DNA of 64,000 nt, taken from Lithospermum erythrorhizon. Lineage: Eukaryota > Streptophyta > Magnoliopsida > Boraginales > Boraginaceae. Positions within the stretch are counted from its first letter, which is position 1. Every line of letters starts with the position of its first letter. The stretch spans positions 124,001-188,000 of the forward strand of contig JADFUC010000403.1 of NCBI GenBank assembly GCA_019722365.1. The letters are read 5' to 3'. Made by a program: the position numbers and the translations under genes. This document shows, piece by piece, positions 13,052-24,416 of this stretch. The notes beneath the pieces were generated by a model, which saw only the letters and a program-made list of their open reading frames with translations, made no database searches and was not told the DNA's origin.

Positions 13052-14050
13052 TCATCCTTTACTTGTTTTAAGATAGAGAAATTCCCAATTAATCCAGTAA
13101 ATCGTAGAACATTGGGTGCTATCCCAAAGAAAATTTACAAAAATGTTGTCAATGTCATGAAGGACGGCAAGCGGGAATTTGTAAACTCCCAAGGGGTAGA
13201 CTAAGATTGCCCGGAGAACAGATTTAATAAGAGTGACTCGTCCAGCAAAATTCAGAAATTTGGCCTTCCATGAGATAATTTTTCTTGATATTTTCAATGT
13301 TGTTGGTAAAAATTTGATTTCTATCTGTGGTAATGTCCAGTGGGATGCCAAGGTAGCTTCCAAAGTTGGTCGATTCCGGAATTCCTAGGATATTGAGGGT
13401 GATGATTTTGATTGAATTGGGTGTGTAGGGGCTGAATGTTATTATAGATTTGTGTAAGTTGATGACTTGTCCAGAATTCCTGCAGAAAGTAGAGAGGTTT
13501 TCTTGAAAGGTGTTGAGACTTTTGTTGTCGAGTTGAATAAAGAAGTAGCTATCATCAGCAAACAAAAGATATGATATTTGAGGTCCATTTCTTGCAATAG
13601 CTACTCCTTTAAGGTTTTTGATGTTTTGGTGATGATGAAGTGAAGAAAAGAGGACTTCGGTGCAGAGCGCAAAGAGAATGAGTAAGAGGGGGTCTCCTTG
13701 TCTCAGACCATAGTGCGACTTGAAGGGCTCGGATGTTTGACCATTTACAATCATAGAGTATTGTATTGTGGTCACACATTTTTTAATTAATTGAATCCAG
13801 TAATGCGAGAATCTGAACGTTTCCAAGAGTTTGAGTAAAAAGTTCCATCTGGTCCTGTTAAAGGCTTTACTCATTTCAATCTTAATTGCAGCTATACCCG
13901 TCTTCTTGCATTTAGAGGTTCTGCTAGTATGAGTTATCTCTCGTGCCATGATGATATTGTCCTAAACGCCTCTTCCATGAACAAATCCATTTTGAAAGGG
14001 AGAGACAAGGGAATTCATATGGGGTTTCAGGCGGTTAACCAAAACCTTTG
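13052..14050 (-). pseudogene. LINE reverse transcriptase remnant
   Basis: The longest frame (13224-13949, minus) contains a motif A relative (EMSKAFNRTRWNFLL), GLRQGDPLLLILF (residues 81-93) and the catalytic box YLLFADDS (residues 127-134, about 13548-13571). A second frame, 13052-13363, carries AGRVTLIKSVL and FVNFLWD, as expected downstream in plant L1 RTs. Motif A, usually D-M-S-K-A-Y-D, has Glu and Asn in place of its two aspartates, and there are frameshifts near 13360 and upstream of 13950. It cannot be active. The preceding segment (14157-14468) holds the endonuclease-RT linker motif QPSFYQKNWDIV. Confidence 0.88.
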
Positions 14051-14637
14051 AGGCAATTTTATAGATAATATTGCAAGGACTGATTGGCCTATAGTCACCT
14101 ATTGAGCTTGGAGATTCCACCTTAGGGATCAATGTGATAAATGTGTTGTTAATTCCTTACGAATGTGTCCACCATTCAGAATTCCAAAGTTGCTTACGGG
14201 CGACATCCATTCTAACAATGTCCCAATTTTTTTGATAAAAACTCGGTTGGAAAACCATCAGCCGAAGATTTGTAATGCAAAGATTCGCGCAGAGTACTCT
14301 TTGACCTCCTCGTGAGTAAAGTGGACAATTTAGATCACACCTGGTGGAGGGCGAGAAAGGTTGAGACATGGAGAAAGACCGATCAGCGATCACTACGCTT
14401 GGGAGTGAGCTGGCCCAAGTTGGGTGTTCATGAGAAATTTTTGTAGTGATCTCTAATATCTTCTTCATTGGTAATGAGATAACTAAAATTTTCTTGGAGT
14501 TCTATGATACTATTTATTTTCATTTTATGTCTCGACATTTAATGAAAGAATTTTAAAATTTTATTTCCATCGTTGATCAAGCCATGAAGCTCGATCTTTG
14601 ACGCCGGTGAGTCTCTTCTTCTACTCGGTTAAAAAGA

Positions 14638-15575
14638 TCAAGCCGACACGGAGGTTGCGTCGGAGGAAATGTTACGGCCTGAGGACGTAGTTTCCAATAC
14701 GATCATCATCGTGCTCCTGATAACATTCCCTTTACATGTTTTATTACGCAAAAGGCAGTTATATTTAATCGATTGATTTTCTCTGAGTAAGATTGTCGAG
14801 TCATCAACGAGTCGGTTAATCGGCAGAGGCTGGGCATGATTCAAGCTTAAAGGGTCTTGAGAAAGAAGACTTATTATTTTTAGTGGATATAAGGACAGGA
14901 TCGTGATCCGATCTTTTGAATAGTGTAATCGCGCAAGACGGTGAGGGGAAGCGTAGCTGACCAATCGAAGTTACTCATAACTCTGTCCAATATTTCAACA
15001 AATAGTTTTTCGCCGCCTAATTCCTGACCATGAAAATTTGCAACCTTTATGGGAGAGATCTTCAATATTCAAATCATTGAGAAAATTGAGTAAGTGCAAA
15101 GATCCAGGAATGATATTATTGGGAGATGAATATTTTTCTCGAACTCTGACAGTTTCACCACAGCGAGGTGCGAGATTGAAAGCAGGCTGGTGTTCTTTGT
15201 TTTAATCTATTATTAAGATTAGGGTGGCCATAAAAACATGCAAGAAACCAAGGAGAGGTTCTTTCCATGATTAGTTCAAAAAGAAGAAAATATTTAGAGA
15301 GGAGGAAGGTTTAATTTTAATGTTAGAGGAAAATCCCACATATAACCCCCATGACCATAAGCATCAAAACCAAAAGATAACCGGAAAAGGAATTTAGATA
15401 ATCTAGAATTTGCAGTATTAACAGACCATATAGTTTCACTAAGAAACACAATATCCGATTTATGTTGCACCACAAGGGATGCGAGTAAATGAACTGTAGA
15501 AGTCTGACCCAGACCCCTATAGTTCCATGAAAGGAGTTTCATGATGGTATTTGAGGTTTGTTGAGTAACAATCAC
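14638..15575 (-). pseudogene. LINE AP-type endonuclease remnant
   Basis: The N-terminus at 15294-15575 reads MKLLSWNYRGLGQTSTV followed by IVFLSETIW. This is the start of the endonuclease/exonuclease/phosphatase domain of plant LINEs (usually LSWNCRGLG, with the catalytic Asn and Glu retained here). The C-terminal part (14880-15065) has FVEILDRVMSNFDW. The final histidine box is spread over two frames near 14900. An internal stretch, roughly 15070-15290, is too decayed to read. Confidence 0.8.
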
Positions 15576-15929
15576 TCAAATACTTTTTGGTGTGAGAAAA
15601 AAATTGGTCAAACGATTACGAATAAATAACGAGCAAACCTTGATTTTGGAGTAGCTAAGGAATAAAGGCATACCAGACTCATTGTCTTAAAGGACCATAC
15701 TTACTCATTGTCTTTAAGGACCATACCTGGCTTACTAGTAATGGGAACCATACCAGCATCCGGTCCTCAATGGACAGATCTGATTAAACCATTTGAGCTC
15801 CTATCACTTGATTCTTGGAGATCCCAATTTGTTGGCACATCATAACTGGCAAGACCCAAAAATTCCTTATTTGCAAAAGGACCAGATGCAAATCCCAAAT
15901 CATCTGTTAATCCTATTCCTCTTGCTCCC

Positions 15930-16415
15930 TCAAAGGATATCAATTTCCTCTCCAGTAGTATGACTCGTAACTAAATTCTCTCTCTTTCGCCCTGAAATCC
16001 AGATGTTTGCGCTCGTGATTTTGCAAATGTTCCGTTCTCCCCTGATTTTCCTTCTTCGATGGCATAAAATGTCAACTAAACCATCACTAACAATTCGACA
16101 ATTTCTGTCCCAAACTTGCCATTGAGAAATAATGTTGAAAATTTGCAAGTACCAAATAAATTCAGTTAACAGTTTATCTAATTCAAGGGTAACCAACTGT
16201 CTTCGAATTCCAATCATCCGAGCAGCTGACACAAAATGAGGTACGTGCCCTACAATAAGAACAACATCAAGAAATTTTTTTGAAACACCAGTACTTGCAC
16301 AACTCTCTAGTTTCACAAGATGCAAAGGTTGGACATTTAATGCCCTTAAATTCTCCATATTATGAAAAAGAAAGTTGTCAGATTGTCTGGAAAGCTCCCT
16401 CAAATCATTATCCAA
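15930..16415 (-). pseudogene. Possible LINE ORF1 (gag-like) remnant
   Basis: A 161-codon open frame lies immediately upstream (element orientation) of the endonuclease. Residues around VLIVGHVPHFVSAARMIG could be a degraded zinc knuckle in which most cysteines are lost. Apart from this and its position, nothing identifies it. It might equally be unrelated sequence. Confidence 0.35.
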
Positions 16416-16679
16416 TGAGCACTTCTTTGCAAGAGAGTAAATATCAAAATCCTTGCATCAACATTAATCATATATCTAGAAATCATGTTTCTATAACAAA
16501 CAAGTGTAGGAGCATCAATAGAGAAATCAATGTCATATTGAGATATTGGATTATGAGAGATCTTGATATTGGAATCCTCCCCCCCTTTTCTATCTTCACA
16601 CCAACAAGATCTTTAGTCGAAAACAACATCAAGAACAAGAAAGAAAGTACAAAATGTGTACCAGGGTTGTTTTGGTTTT

Positions 16680-16830
16680 TTATAAGATCCACCCGGAACC
16701 AACCCGAAAAACCGGGATCGAGTATCCATCCGGTTCAAAAACTTTATCCGGTTAGAATCGGTAACTAACGGTCCGGTCCTTGAAACTGCTATTATCGAGA
16801 CCGAATCGGATCGGTAACAACACTAACTAC
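16680..16830. repeat. CCGGT/CCGATCGG-rich low-complexity segment
   Basis: Dense variants of ccggaacc, aaccggg, atccggtt and gaatcgga. A similar composition occurs at 3540-3730 (accggttttttt, gatcgaactgatcg). These are common satellite-like tracts in plant repeats; no coding meaning is evident. Confidence 0.5.
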
Positions 16831-16863
16831 CAATGACACCTACTAAAGAAACCGATTAAAATA

Positions 16864-17067
16864 CTCCAAATTAAGATTGTCCAATTTAATATTTCATAGT
16901 CACAAATTAACAAACATTATAATGTTGATTGAAATTCAAAATTTTGATTTGAATCAAAATTATCAAACATTATAATGTTGATTAAACATTATTTGTGTTT
17001 AAAATTGAAAAAAAAACAATCAACTCATTAAAATCAAAATGTGACAATCTTTTACAAACGGAAGGAG
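16864..17067. mobile_element. Stowaway-like MITE, TA-flanked
   Basis: The left end TA|CTCCAAATTAAGATTGTCC pairs with the reverse complement of the right end, ACAATCTTTTACAAACGGAAGGAG|TA. The common core is CTCC...TTGTC. The roughly 200-bp interior is AT-rich with a duplicated motif (aaacattataatgttgatt twice, near 16911 and 16966). It is non-coding. Confidence 0.6.
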
Positions 17068-17069
17068 TA

Positions 17070-18125
17070 ATTATTAATCATGAAACTATTTCATGGATAT
17101 TGCTAGTTAATGGTGAAAATGAAAAATATCAAAATATCAAAAAGTGTCCTACTTGATCCTGTTGTGAAATTTTATGTTAATTAATCAATATTCGATTGAT
17201 TGGTCTGAGGTTATCGACAAAAAAGATTTGTCTAAGCCACTTCGTTTCTTTTTGTCCAAGTCACTTTTTTTGGTCTAAGCTGCTTGTTTCCAACTCACTT
17301 TTTTCTCACAAGGCTACTTTTATTATCCCATTCATGCGCCCGAGATCCACATCTATGAATTGAAAGGTCCGAATGATCAATTCTGCAATCAGTTGTTACA
17401 TTAAAGTTGGTCACAGATGCTTACGCAACTTTTTGTAAGGGCATTTTCGTCAGATCACAATAGAATTTCTTTATTAAAAAAAAACTAATAATACTACTCT
17501 GTATTAATTATTAATAAAAAAAAACTAGTTAATAAAGCCCAACAACTGCCGGGAGAAAAGTATAGTAATTTAAATCCAGTACTAATTGTAATGTATAAGA
17601 AGAAAAAGTATTTAGGTACTAACTGTAATGTATAACAAAAATAAGTATGAATCTCAACAATAAATGCAAAACTTGTTTGCAACCTTAATATAAAAAGATA
17701 GAGCTAATGACTTGTTCGAGCACACATGTTTCAAATGTTTCAAAACGTACATAATTTGGTCACACATATTTCAAAAAGTCTCTCATTTGATCATTCCGTT
17801 AATACTTTTATCTTTTATTTCGTCGCGAGAAGTGGGATGAATTGAAAATAAAATTCCTAACACATAGAAAAGATGGTAAACTTGTTGGACAAAATGAATT
17901 CAAACCACACTATTGGTCGGCTATTGAGATGCTAGGAAGAAGCAGTTATCTGTTATAAGTAGACGAACATACATGGTTAAAGCAATGTCAACAACTAAGC
18001 CAAAAGATCTGCAACATACAACTCCAACTCTGAGTAGAAGTACTATTTTTAAAATAAAAGACTTTATAATAAAATAAGTTATAAGTTAGTCCTTTGTTTA
18101 TAATTTCCACACTTTAAATGCAACC
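17070..18125. other. Intergenic AT-rich sequence
   Basis: No gene is recognised. It holds poly(A) and (TAA) runs near 17475-17525 but no element ends that I could pair. Confidence 0.5.
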
Positions 18126-18129
18126 TGAA

Positions 18130-18840
18130 GGTCATTGGTTTCCATTTTAGCATAAACCGAATCGAATCGCGTCGACGCCGCCGTGGCACAACCATGTTAC
18201 TTCTCCCCATCCAAAATCATTCTCATAGAAACCAGCATTGCACAAACTGCTGGCAACTACATAATCAGCTTCAACATCAGCATAAGCAGTTTTCATATTT
18301 TCCAAATGTTTCATCATAGTAACATGCCCTTTTGTACTTTCTGGTTCATATTAACTCCTCAACAAAATTAATATCTATTTCTGATATTGCATTTTGTAAA
18401 CACCCCACAACAGAACTTAATTCAATAGCCTTGTTTGTACTTTCTGGTTCATATTTTGCAACTGCAAACCATATCATATTTCAAATGGAAAACGATGGGG
18501 GAGAAATTTTCCCCCTTAAGTTCACTGAAATTGTAAAAACAGATGGCTTTTGAACACCTGACCTTGATCTTGATGCAGCCATGAGATGAGACGTTTCCAA
18601 ATGAATCCAATCAGAACCACAACTCTACTTGGCTTTTTACTCAAATTTGTTGAAGCTAATGCAGCCTCTGCTCTTAATGCAGAAATGGCTTTGGAATCAA
18701 AAACAATTCTTCTAGCAACACATTTGCATTTTCCCATTAAACCAGGCCACATACAAAGCAGTCGCACAAAGATTGAACTAATGCGAGACAAAAAGATGCC
18801 AACACGTCTAGAATGATCATCTTGTAGCATAGGATACATT
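18130..18840 (-). pseudogene. BAHD acyltransferase pseudogene, second-exon fragment
   Basis: BAHD enzymes move acyl groups from acyl-CoA to alcohols or amines in plant specialised metabolism. On the minus strand, frames from 18839 downward give CVARRIVFDSKAISALRAEA, PSRVVVLIGFIWKRL, then (shifted) AASRSRSGVQKPSVFT, VNLRGKISPP, IGNMIWFAVAKYE, and finally NDFGWGEVTW (about 18190-18220). The last is the family's conserved DFGWG box. At least three frameshifts or stops interrupt it. The N-terminal half with the catalytic HxxxD motif was not found upstream, so this is a truncated copy. It lies close to the topoisomerase relic on the same strand. Confidence 0.85.
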
Positions 18841-18969
18841 TGACATCAAGTCCATACATATATAAACATCATATAATACATCGATCATGAACGAAGTACT
18901 AAAGCAGTTACAGGCTCGACCATAACATATGTAAACCCCAATCAGTCGCTAACTTACTATTGCATACAA

Positions 18970-19690
18970 CTTCTCTTCCCAATTTAGTTGTCTTTCATTT
19001 CAGTGAGCTATTCCATTTCTCTCTTAACAAACTACTAACCAACAGTGAACAAACAACAAAACTATAATTTTTGGCAATCAATTTAATAATGTGAGCTTCT
19101 CCAGTTCTCTCTTAGCAAACTCCTGAGTATTCTTCTAAAAGTAAATCGATAACCGAGTAACATGAACTCAATAAATTGTGATATGTCGGACAGTCCGATT
19201 TCATGTCCCAATTTAATTGTCCTATTTCATTTCTTCAGGTATCCCGTTTCCCACATAACAAACTATTTTCTAACCTGAACAAGTATCCTGGAACCAATAA
19301 TTGAGTAACGAGAACTCAATAAACCACAAAGCTCAGTCTCCTGTCCAAATTTAATTGTCCTAATTCATTTCTCTCTTACAAAACTACTAACCAGCTATTA
19401 AAAAACAACAAAATTATTTAACAATTGTTAACTGAATTGATATAAAAAAAATTCTAACCTAAAAAAGTCTCCTGGAACCATCAATCGAGTAATATGACCA
19501 CAATAAACTGTGATATATCACACAACTCAGTCTCCTGTCCCAATTTAATTGTCCAATTTCATTTCTCTCTTCATAAACAACTAATTAGCTATTAAAAAAT
19601 AACAAAATTACTAATTAATTAAACAACTCTTAACAAGAAATTGATATTAAAAATATTTCTAACCTAAAAAAGTTTGAACTGTAAGCTGAA
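18970..19690. repeat. Imperfect tandem repeat array
   Basis: Four blocks share the string cccaatttaattgtcc, at about 18976, 19207, 19345 and 19532. Each is followed by tttcatttctctcttaa-like sequence, aactactaac, and a return through ctaacctaaaaaagtctcctgg and gagtaacatgaactcaataa. Spacing is irregular (roughly 140-230 bp). The array probably arose by local duplication, within an intron or flank of the BAHD relic. Confidence 0.7.
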
Positions 19691-19910
19691 CGGAGGAAGC
19701 TGGAGGTGGTGGCGCCGATCTGACGCGGCAGGATTGATGAAAATCGGGGGGGGGGGATCGATATAGGTTTTAGCAATTTTGGTCGTTTCACCGGCCACGT
19801 CAGTTTCCGGCAACCTCACATCCACCGGAGAAGGCAACGGCGACCTTGACTCGGTTGCTCCACAATTTTGGAGATGGAGAATCTTGTATGGGTGGAGGTG
19901 GAGAAAAGTA
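19691..19910. other. GC-richer segment with a G9-10 run
   Basis: This segment stands out from the AT-rich surroundings: ggcgccgatctgacgcgg, then a run of about ten G near 19748, then ccggcaacctcacatccaccgg. It could be an old 5' exon or UTR read on the minus strand. No protein similarity was recognised, so the interpretation is open. Confidence 0.35.
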
Positions 19911-21039
19911 CTAACATTGTGATTTGTGACAATAATTGTAGTTCATTTGTTAGACTAACATTGCATATATGAATTATCCATTCTGTCTCATCAGATTGTC
20001 CAATTTGATTTTTAATAACCTGACATATATAAATTTCGTCCCAGAAAATTGTCCACTTGATTTTAAATTGTTAGAATAACCTTGAATATGTTCATCTCAT
20101 CCCACAAAATTATACAATTAGATTTTCAATACTAACATATGATATCACTATTGATCGGTATTACACAAAAAAACAAAACTAATACACTATAGTTATCTTG
20201 AATTAACATTTGAATTCGGGCACACATTGTGTGTGTCCCAGTTGCTAGTTTCTACAATGAAATCCTCACAAGGATATTTCAACCAAATGAATATGAATAG
20301 GCCAGAGAACAGGACGTTGGGTGAAAATGATTATAGCTAAATAACAGTCAAGAGAATAGAAGGGATGACTATAATCTACGGAGGTGTTAAGAAGATGACT
20401 GTTATCGGCGTTCACAATCTGAAGCTCGGAAAACTTTGCCAGAAGTGACTTGTTGAATATCTGGATGGCCAAGATAACAAAGAGTTGAAAGAAAGTACAC
20501 AGGAGGACTTGATACTGGATCTTTTTCTATCTTTAAATGGGTTTGAGCTATTTTTTTTCTCTAAGCTGAATAGAAGAACACCAGTTACAGAAAGACCTAT
20601 AACAAGACATAAAGAAATATACAAAAGGTATAAAGAGAAAAGCATTTACGCTTCTCGAGCTAAGTTCTTCTTAGTTTTGCCATCAGTACCTTTCAATGGA
20701 GGTTTCCCTTTGCTCCATCTAAATCAACTTCCAATTCCCCCAAAATATTCTAGAGGATGAACCCAGACTCAATGGAATAGGTATATAGTAAAAGCGTAAC
20801 CAATAAGTAGTCATCACGGAGATTATTATCTCAAGGGCGGATTAATAGAACTTGTATGCACCAGTAAGGACTTCGAGACAGTACGTTGATGGTTACAGAT
20901 GATAGCAACCTGAAGGGAAAGAGCATCCATTGTCAGTGTTCACAGGACCAAATTTTAAAGTCATAACTCATAACCTATTACAAAATTTAAGAAAATATTT
21001 ATCCTTTGTTTGCACACTGATAAACAATGATGTTTTCAG

Positions 21040-21360
21040 CAACATCTCCGACATTTGTCTCTGCACTTAACTGTAAATTACACGAACCATTTTTAAAAAG
21101 CATTCAACTGAAGAGCAGAAACCTTTGTATTACAGTTTAAACAAAAAATGAATTGGTTTTGCTGCCTATCATCGATAATAGTTACAGAATATACATACTA
21201 GAACTGTAGATATTATCATTTGTCTCTGAGCTTAAATGTAAATTACATGAATCATTTCATAAAGCATTTACCTGAAGAGCAGAAACCTATGTGTTATAGT
21301 TTAAACAAAAAATGAATTGCTTTTGTTGCCCAACATCTTTAATAATATTTACAGGATATG
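21040..21360. repeat. Two-copy tandem duplication, period about 166 bp
   Basis: The segment starting tttgtctctgcacttaa near 21053 is repeated starting tttgtctctgagcttaa near 21219. Shared strings include ctgaagagcagaaacct and agtttaaacaaaaaatgaatt. It lies within an intron of the topoisomerase relic. Confidence 0.85.
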
Positions 21361-22069
21361 GATATCATCTTTCGTGGTCGCTCTAAAACAAACAAATTCT
21401 AAATTAAAATGTAGACGTTCATTACTAGATCACATTCTAAATTGAGCAGGAGGCTGAATTTTCTAGTAAACTTATGCTCCACATATAAAAACACTTCACC
21501 ACGACTGAATGTTCTGGTACATTTATGCTCTATATACAAAAACACTTCCCTAAAGACTTGGGAGAGTTTCTCAGATTGTGCATAGTTAGACACGTAAGTA
21601 AAAGATCGCAAACATGTAACAAATCTCTTCCTGCACCACAGGTTAGTTCTTACCAGGTCATCCAATGTCTTAGATGCATTGTAAGTACGGAAAACCTTTG
21701 CTGTGAGACCAGGCACCAACTCCTTCAGATGAGCATTCAGTTTACTCGTGTCAAGCATGTCGAAAAGGTTGTCCCTACCTTTCTTGCCTGATAAAATATG
21801 TTTACCGCTTTGCGAATGACTACATTGAATTAAAAAAAGAAACACTACATTGAGTAAAAAAAGAAGAAAATGCTCTTGCCTTTGCGAAACTTTTGAATAG
21901 CCTCAAAGACGGGAAGTTCAACCTCAACTACATTATGATATCCGATTGAATCCTTACCAAGAAAGTTAAACTGTAGAAAACAAAGTAAATTATAAATAGA
22001 ATAATCACACTCACATTATCAGGAGATAGTTTTAAAAACTTCGCACAATTTAAAACTCCGTATGGTCCA

Positions 22070-22190
22070 TGGCTTCTGCGTGTTCCTCAAAGCCAAAAGG
22101 TGTATTCACGTCTTTATGATAATGCATATATGGCTTCTGTATGTTCCTCAAAGCCAAAAGGTGTATTCACGTCTTTAAGATAATGCATAT
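22070..22190. repeat. Two-copy tandem duplication, period 61 bp
   Basis: The unit tggcttctg(c/t)(g/a)tgttcct and what follows is repeated almost perfectly at 22070 and 22131. It lies in the topoisomerase intron upstream, in gene sense, of the exon at 21881-21970. On the minus strand it could be read in frame, but I see no known protein in it. Confidence 0.9.
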
Positions 22191-22740
22191 TCTTTCAGTT
22201 TCAGTTAAGAATAGTATGCCCAATATTTTATTCATATCATCCAAACCAATGCTTCATATGACAAAAGAGACAAAAAATTAATAGTATCTCCAATGTATTT
22301 GGAGGCACTGGTTTCACGTTTTCTACTTTTACAGTACAGCAACCAACGTGTCTGCTTCATCATCATCCTGAAAAATGCCAAAATATGAAAGAGTAAACCT
22401 TGCCCATATTCTCCCACCTGTAGGCTGTAGCTTTTTATCATATGTGCCAGGAGAAGGAACTACATGTCATGAACGTTAACAGTCTAACTTGGCAGCCAAA
22501 GAAAATCTTCTAGATATACTTAAACCCGAGGGTAAAGTTAAGCTAGAATGATAGTTTAATAGGTGAATTGCCCCAGTAATACAGTCTACTGAAATTTACC
22601 TAGAATGATAAATTCTCAGCAGCTTTAACCAATATGAGACTTAAAATTACCAAAAAACAACTATGAAGGTAAAGAGTTTCATACCTTCTCGTTGCCTGTC
22701 CTGAGAGCTAGTTTATCAATAAGATAGGTCGCAACTGCCA

Positions 22741-22875
22741 GATGGCCTCGAAGCAGGGCTTGCAGAAGCCTTGGGGGGATTAGAGAGCCTCCTCGGTGGC
22801 TTATTTGCTGATTTCTCCTTCACAGAAAGATCAATCACACTAACACTCTTACTCACATTTGAAGCAGATCTTCCC
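22741..22875 (-). pseudogene. Exon 2 of an unidentified plant protein, fused to topoisomerase I exon
   Basis: A minus-strand exon is preceded by a good acceptor (tccag|GGG) and reads GRSASNVSKSVSVIDLSVK, then KSANKPPRRLSNP and PKASASPASRPSG. It is Ser/Lys/Pro-rich and looks like a disordered N-terminal region conserved among plant proteins whose function I do not know. After PSG the sequence enters the topoisomerase exon (AVATYLI...) with no splice signal between them. The frame is shifted, so the fused frame ends after SCDLSY. The junction is within a few bases of 22740. Confidence 0.7.
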
Positions 22876-23477
22876 CTGGACATATTATGTAAAGCATTAT
22901 TGTCACTACACAAGTCAACCACACATAATAAATTCAAGAGAAATTAAGCAATCATTATCAACATCAATGCTGCATCCATAAAAAGGTAAAAACTATATAC
23001 ATTTTTCCATTTTCTAGATTGTTCATGATGGTACACGAACCAATTTCAGTGGAACACATACATTAATAAAGTTAAAAGTAACCACATTTCACAATCAAAT
23101 CATCCATTAATCCTCAAAACATGCAAAACTTCGTCTAAAAAATTAAGCATTTGTGACGACCAGACCTGATCACGAACAATTCATTGCCACAGATACACAC
23201 GCTATCTTTTCAAGCTTTTATGTGCTGGCCCCCCTATTTTACGGAACACGATATTAAAAAATAACACTCTGAATATCTTATTCTCGCATGCTGCATTGCA
23301 TACGAACCGATACAAAGGATCTAGTATGCTAAAACCAATTTAAAACCTATAATTCTCAAATGAAACAAAATCTAGGTACATATTATAGAACATATATGAA
23401 AATAGAGTTCATTCTTTCAACAACATACAAGTCCACACACACATGGTGGAAACTCACACTACAAAGATAACGGATAC

Positions 23478-23590
23478 CTTCTAGCCGCCACAGAAGCCGA
23501 ATCAACCTCAACAACAGGAGGCTTCCCCTCCTTCTTTGAACCCGACCGGAGAGGATATCGGAGAAGCCTTGAACCTGATTTTTCTGCGTA
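23478..23590 (-). pseudogene. Exon 1 of the same unidentified protein (chimeric relic)
   Basis: The minus-strand frame reads KSGSRLLRYPLRSGSKKEG, then KPPVVEVDSASVAARR, and ends at a consensus donor AAG|GTATCC (23478). Splicing to 22875 joins codons cleanly (AARR-GRSASNV), which supports the exon pair. No initiator ATG in frame was found upstream. The protein family is not identified. The exon lies head-to-head with the LEW1-like gene, about 0.83 kb from its start. Confidence 0.6.
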
Positions 23591-24416
23591 TAATTCACAT
23601 ACCCAAAAAGCTAAATCAAATCCAAAATTAAAAACTCCCTAAAATAAAAAATAAAAAGCATCACCTCACATAAACTGTAACAACATCCATTCCCAAAAAG
23701 TGCTGTCCACTCTGATTAATCGTAAAATTAATAAACAAAATAAATTTGAAAATAAAACCATAAATCCTAAATCGTGATAAATAATGAGTCCGAAGTGCGA
23801 TGGAGGCAAGAAAAGAAGTTTGTATCGGGACTTAAACAATGCTAAACCACACCAATCACAAACAAATAAACTAAAAAAAATGAAAAAATTAATTCTTAAA
23901 ACGATTTCAAATGCCCATTTCGGTTTTCTAAATATTAAGTTGAAAAGTCCGAACTTCAACAAAATTGGAAGAAAAACCCATTTCAAATTACATAAATATT
24001 TATTGAAAAATTCAAACTTGAACAAATTTTGAACCAAGAAACCCTAAATCAAAAATCCATATGAAATTACATAATTATTATATAAGTGGTAAAGCTCTTA
24101 GGCTCAGATATGCCAGATGGCGATCAATCGATCGTATGAAGACCGAAAAAAGAAAGCAGATGAAGTTGCTGCTTGAAACGCGTGCGGCGTACGCAATTGC
24201 CTCTTTTATTACTAGAATCGATACTCCGTAACATCATTTGTCCCAAAATCGTTGTCCAAAACAACAAACCTTAATCACTAACCACCATATCCCCCAACGG
24301 GCCTCCATCCTTGCATTCTTTTTCAACCTATTTATTCACTAAGGTACTATTCATTATAATTTTCTGAATTTAATTTCATTTGAGTAGAACACTAAAATTA
24401 GGTTTATATATTATAC
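23591..24416. promoter_or_regulatory. Intergenic region between the chimeric relic and the LEW1-like gene
   Basis: About 0.8 kb separates two divergent gene starts, so it should hold the promoter of the plus-strand gene. AT-rich stretches are present, with a GC-richer block at 24100-24220 (cgatcaatcgatcg, gcgtgcggcgtacgc). No convincing TATA box is positioned before 24417, so this is inference from layout only. Confidence 0.4.

Larger units (their letters stand above)
11690..16415 (-). mobile_element. L1-type LINE retrotransposon, decayed
   Basis: In minus-strand order the region gives a possible ORF1 remnant (15930-16415), an AP-type endonuclease (about 14880-15575), a reverse transcriptase (about 13052-14050), a zinc-binding zf-RVT segment and an RNase H-like tail (about 11690-12550). 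This is the layout of plant L1 elements. Frames shift repeatedly, and key catalytic residues in RT motif A are changed, so the copy is immobile. No target-site duplication was found and the 5' limit near 16.4 kb is uncertain. The sub-domains are listed separately. Confidence 0.85.
20395..22740 (-). pseudogene. DNA topoisomerase I, C-terminal half, broken gene fragment
   Basis: Minus-strand pieces follow the order of eukaryotic TOP1: AVATYLIDKLALRTGNEK (22685-22740, followed by a GTATG donor); DDDEADT...GCCTVKVENVKPV (22288-22367); FLGKDSIGYHNVVEVELPVF (21881-21970); [19 protein letters not shown] and KVFRTYNAS (21654-21787, donor GTAAGA); KGKPPLKGTDGKTKKNLARE (about 20650-20720); IFNKSLLAKF (about 20410-20450). 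Introns are kept, so this is a DNA-level copy and not a retrocopy. The segment with the active-site tyrosine (SKINYLDPR in functional enzymes) was not found. One exon has a single-base frameshift after EADT and has lost its donor GT. The product cannot be a working topoisomerase. The 5' end is fused to exons of another gene. Confidence 0.88.

Noticed and set aside
16280..16768. 162-codon plus-strand frame
   Set aside because: Overlaps the minus-strand LINE ORF1 remnant and runs into CCGGT low-complexity DNA; no similarity.
23666..24037. Two overlapping frames on opposite strands upstream of the LEW1-like gene
   Set aside because: Both are Phe/Lys-rich products of AT-rich DNA with no domain; the splice-supported chimeric exons nearby explain the coding signal.
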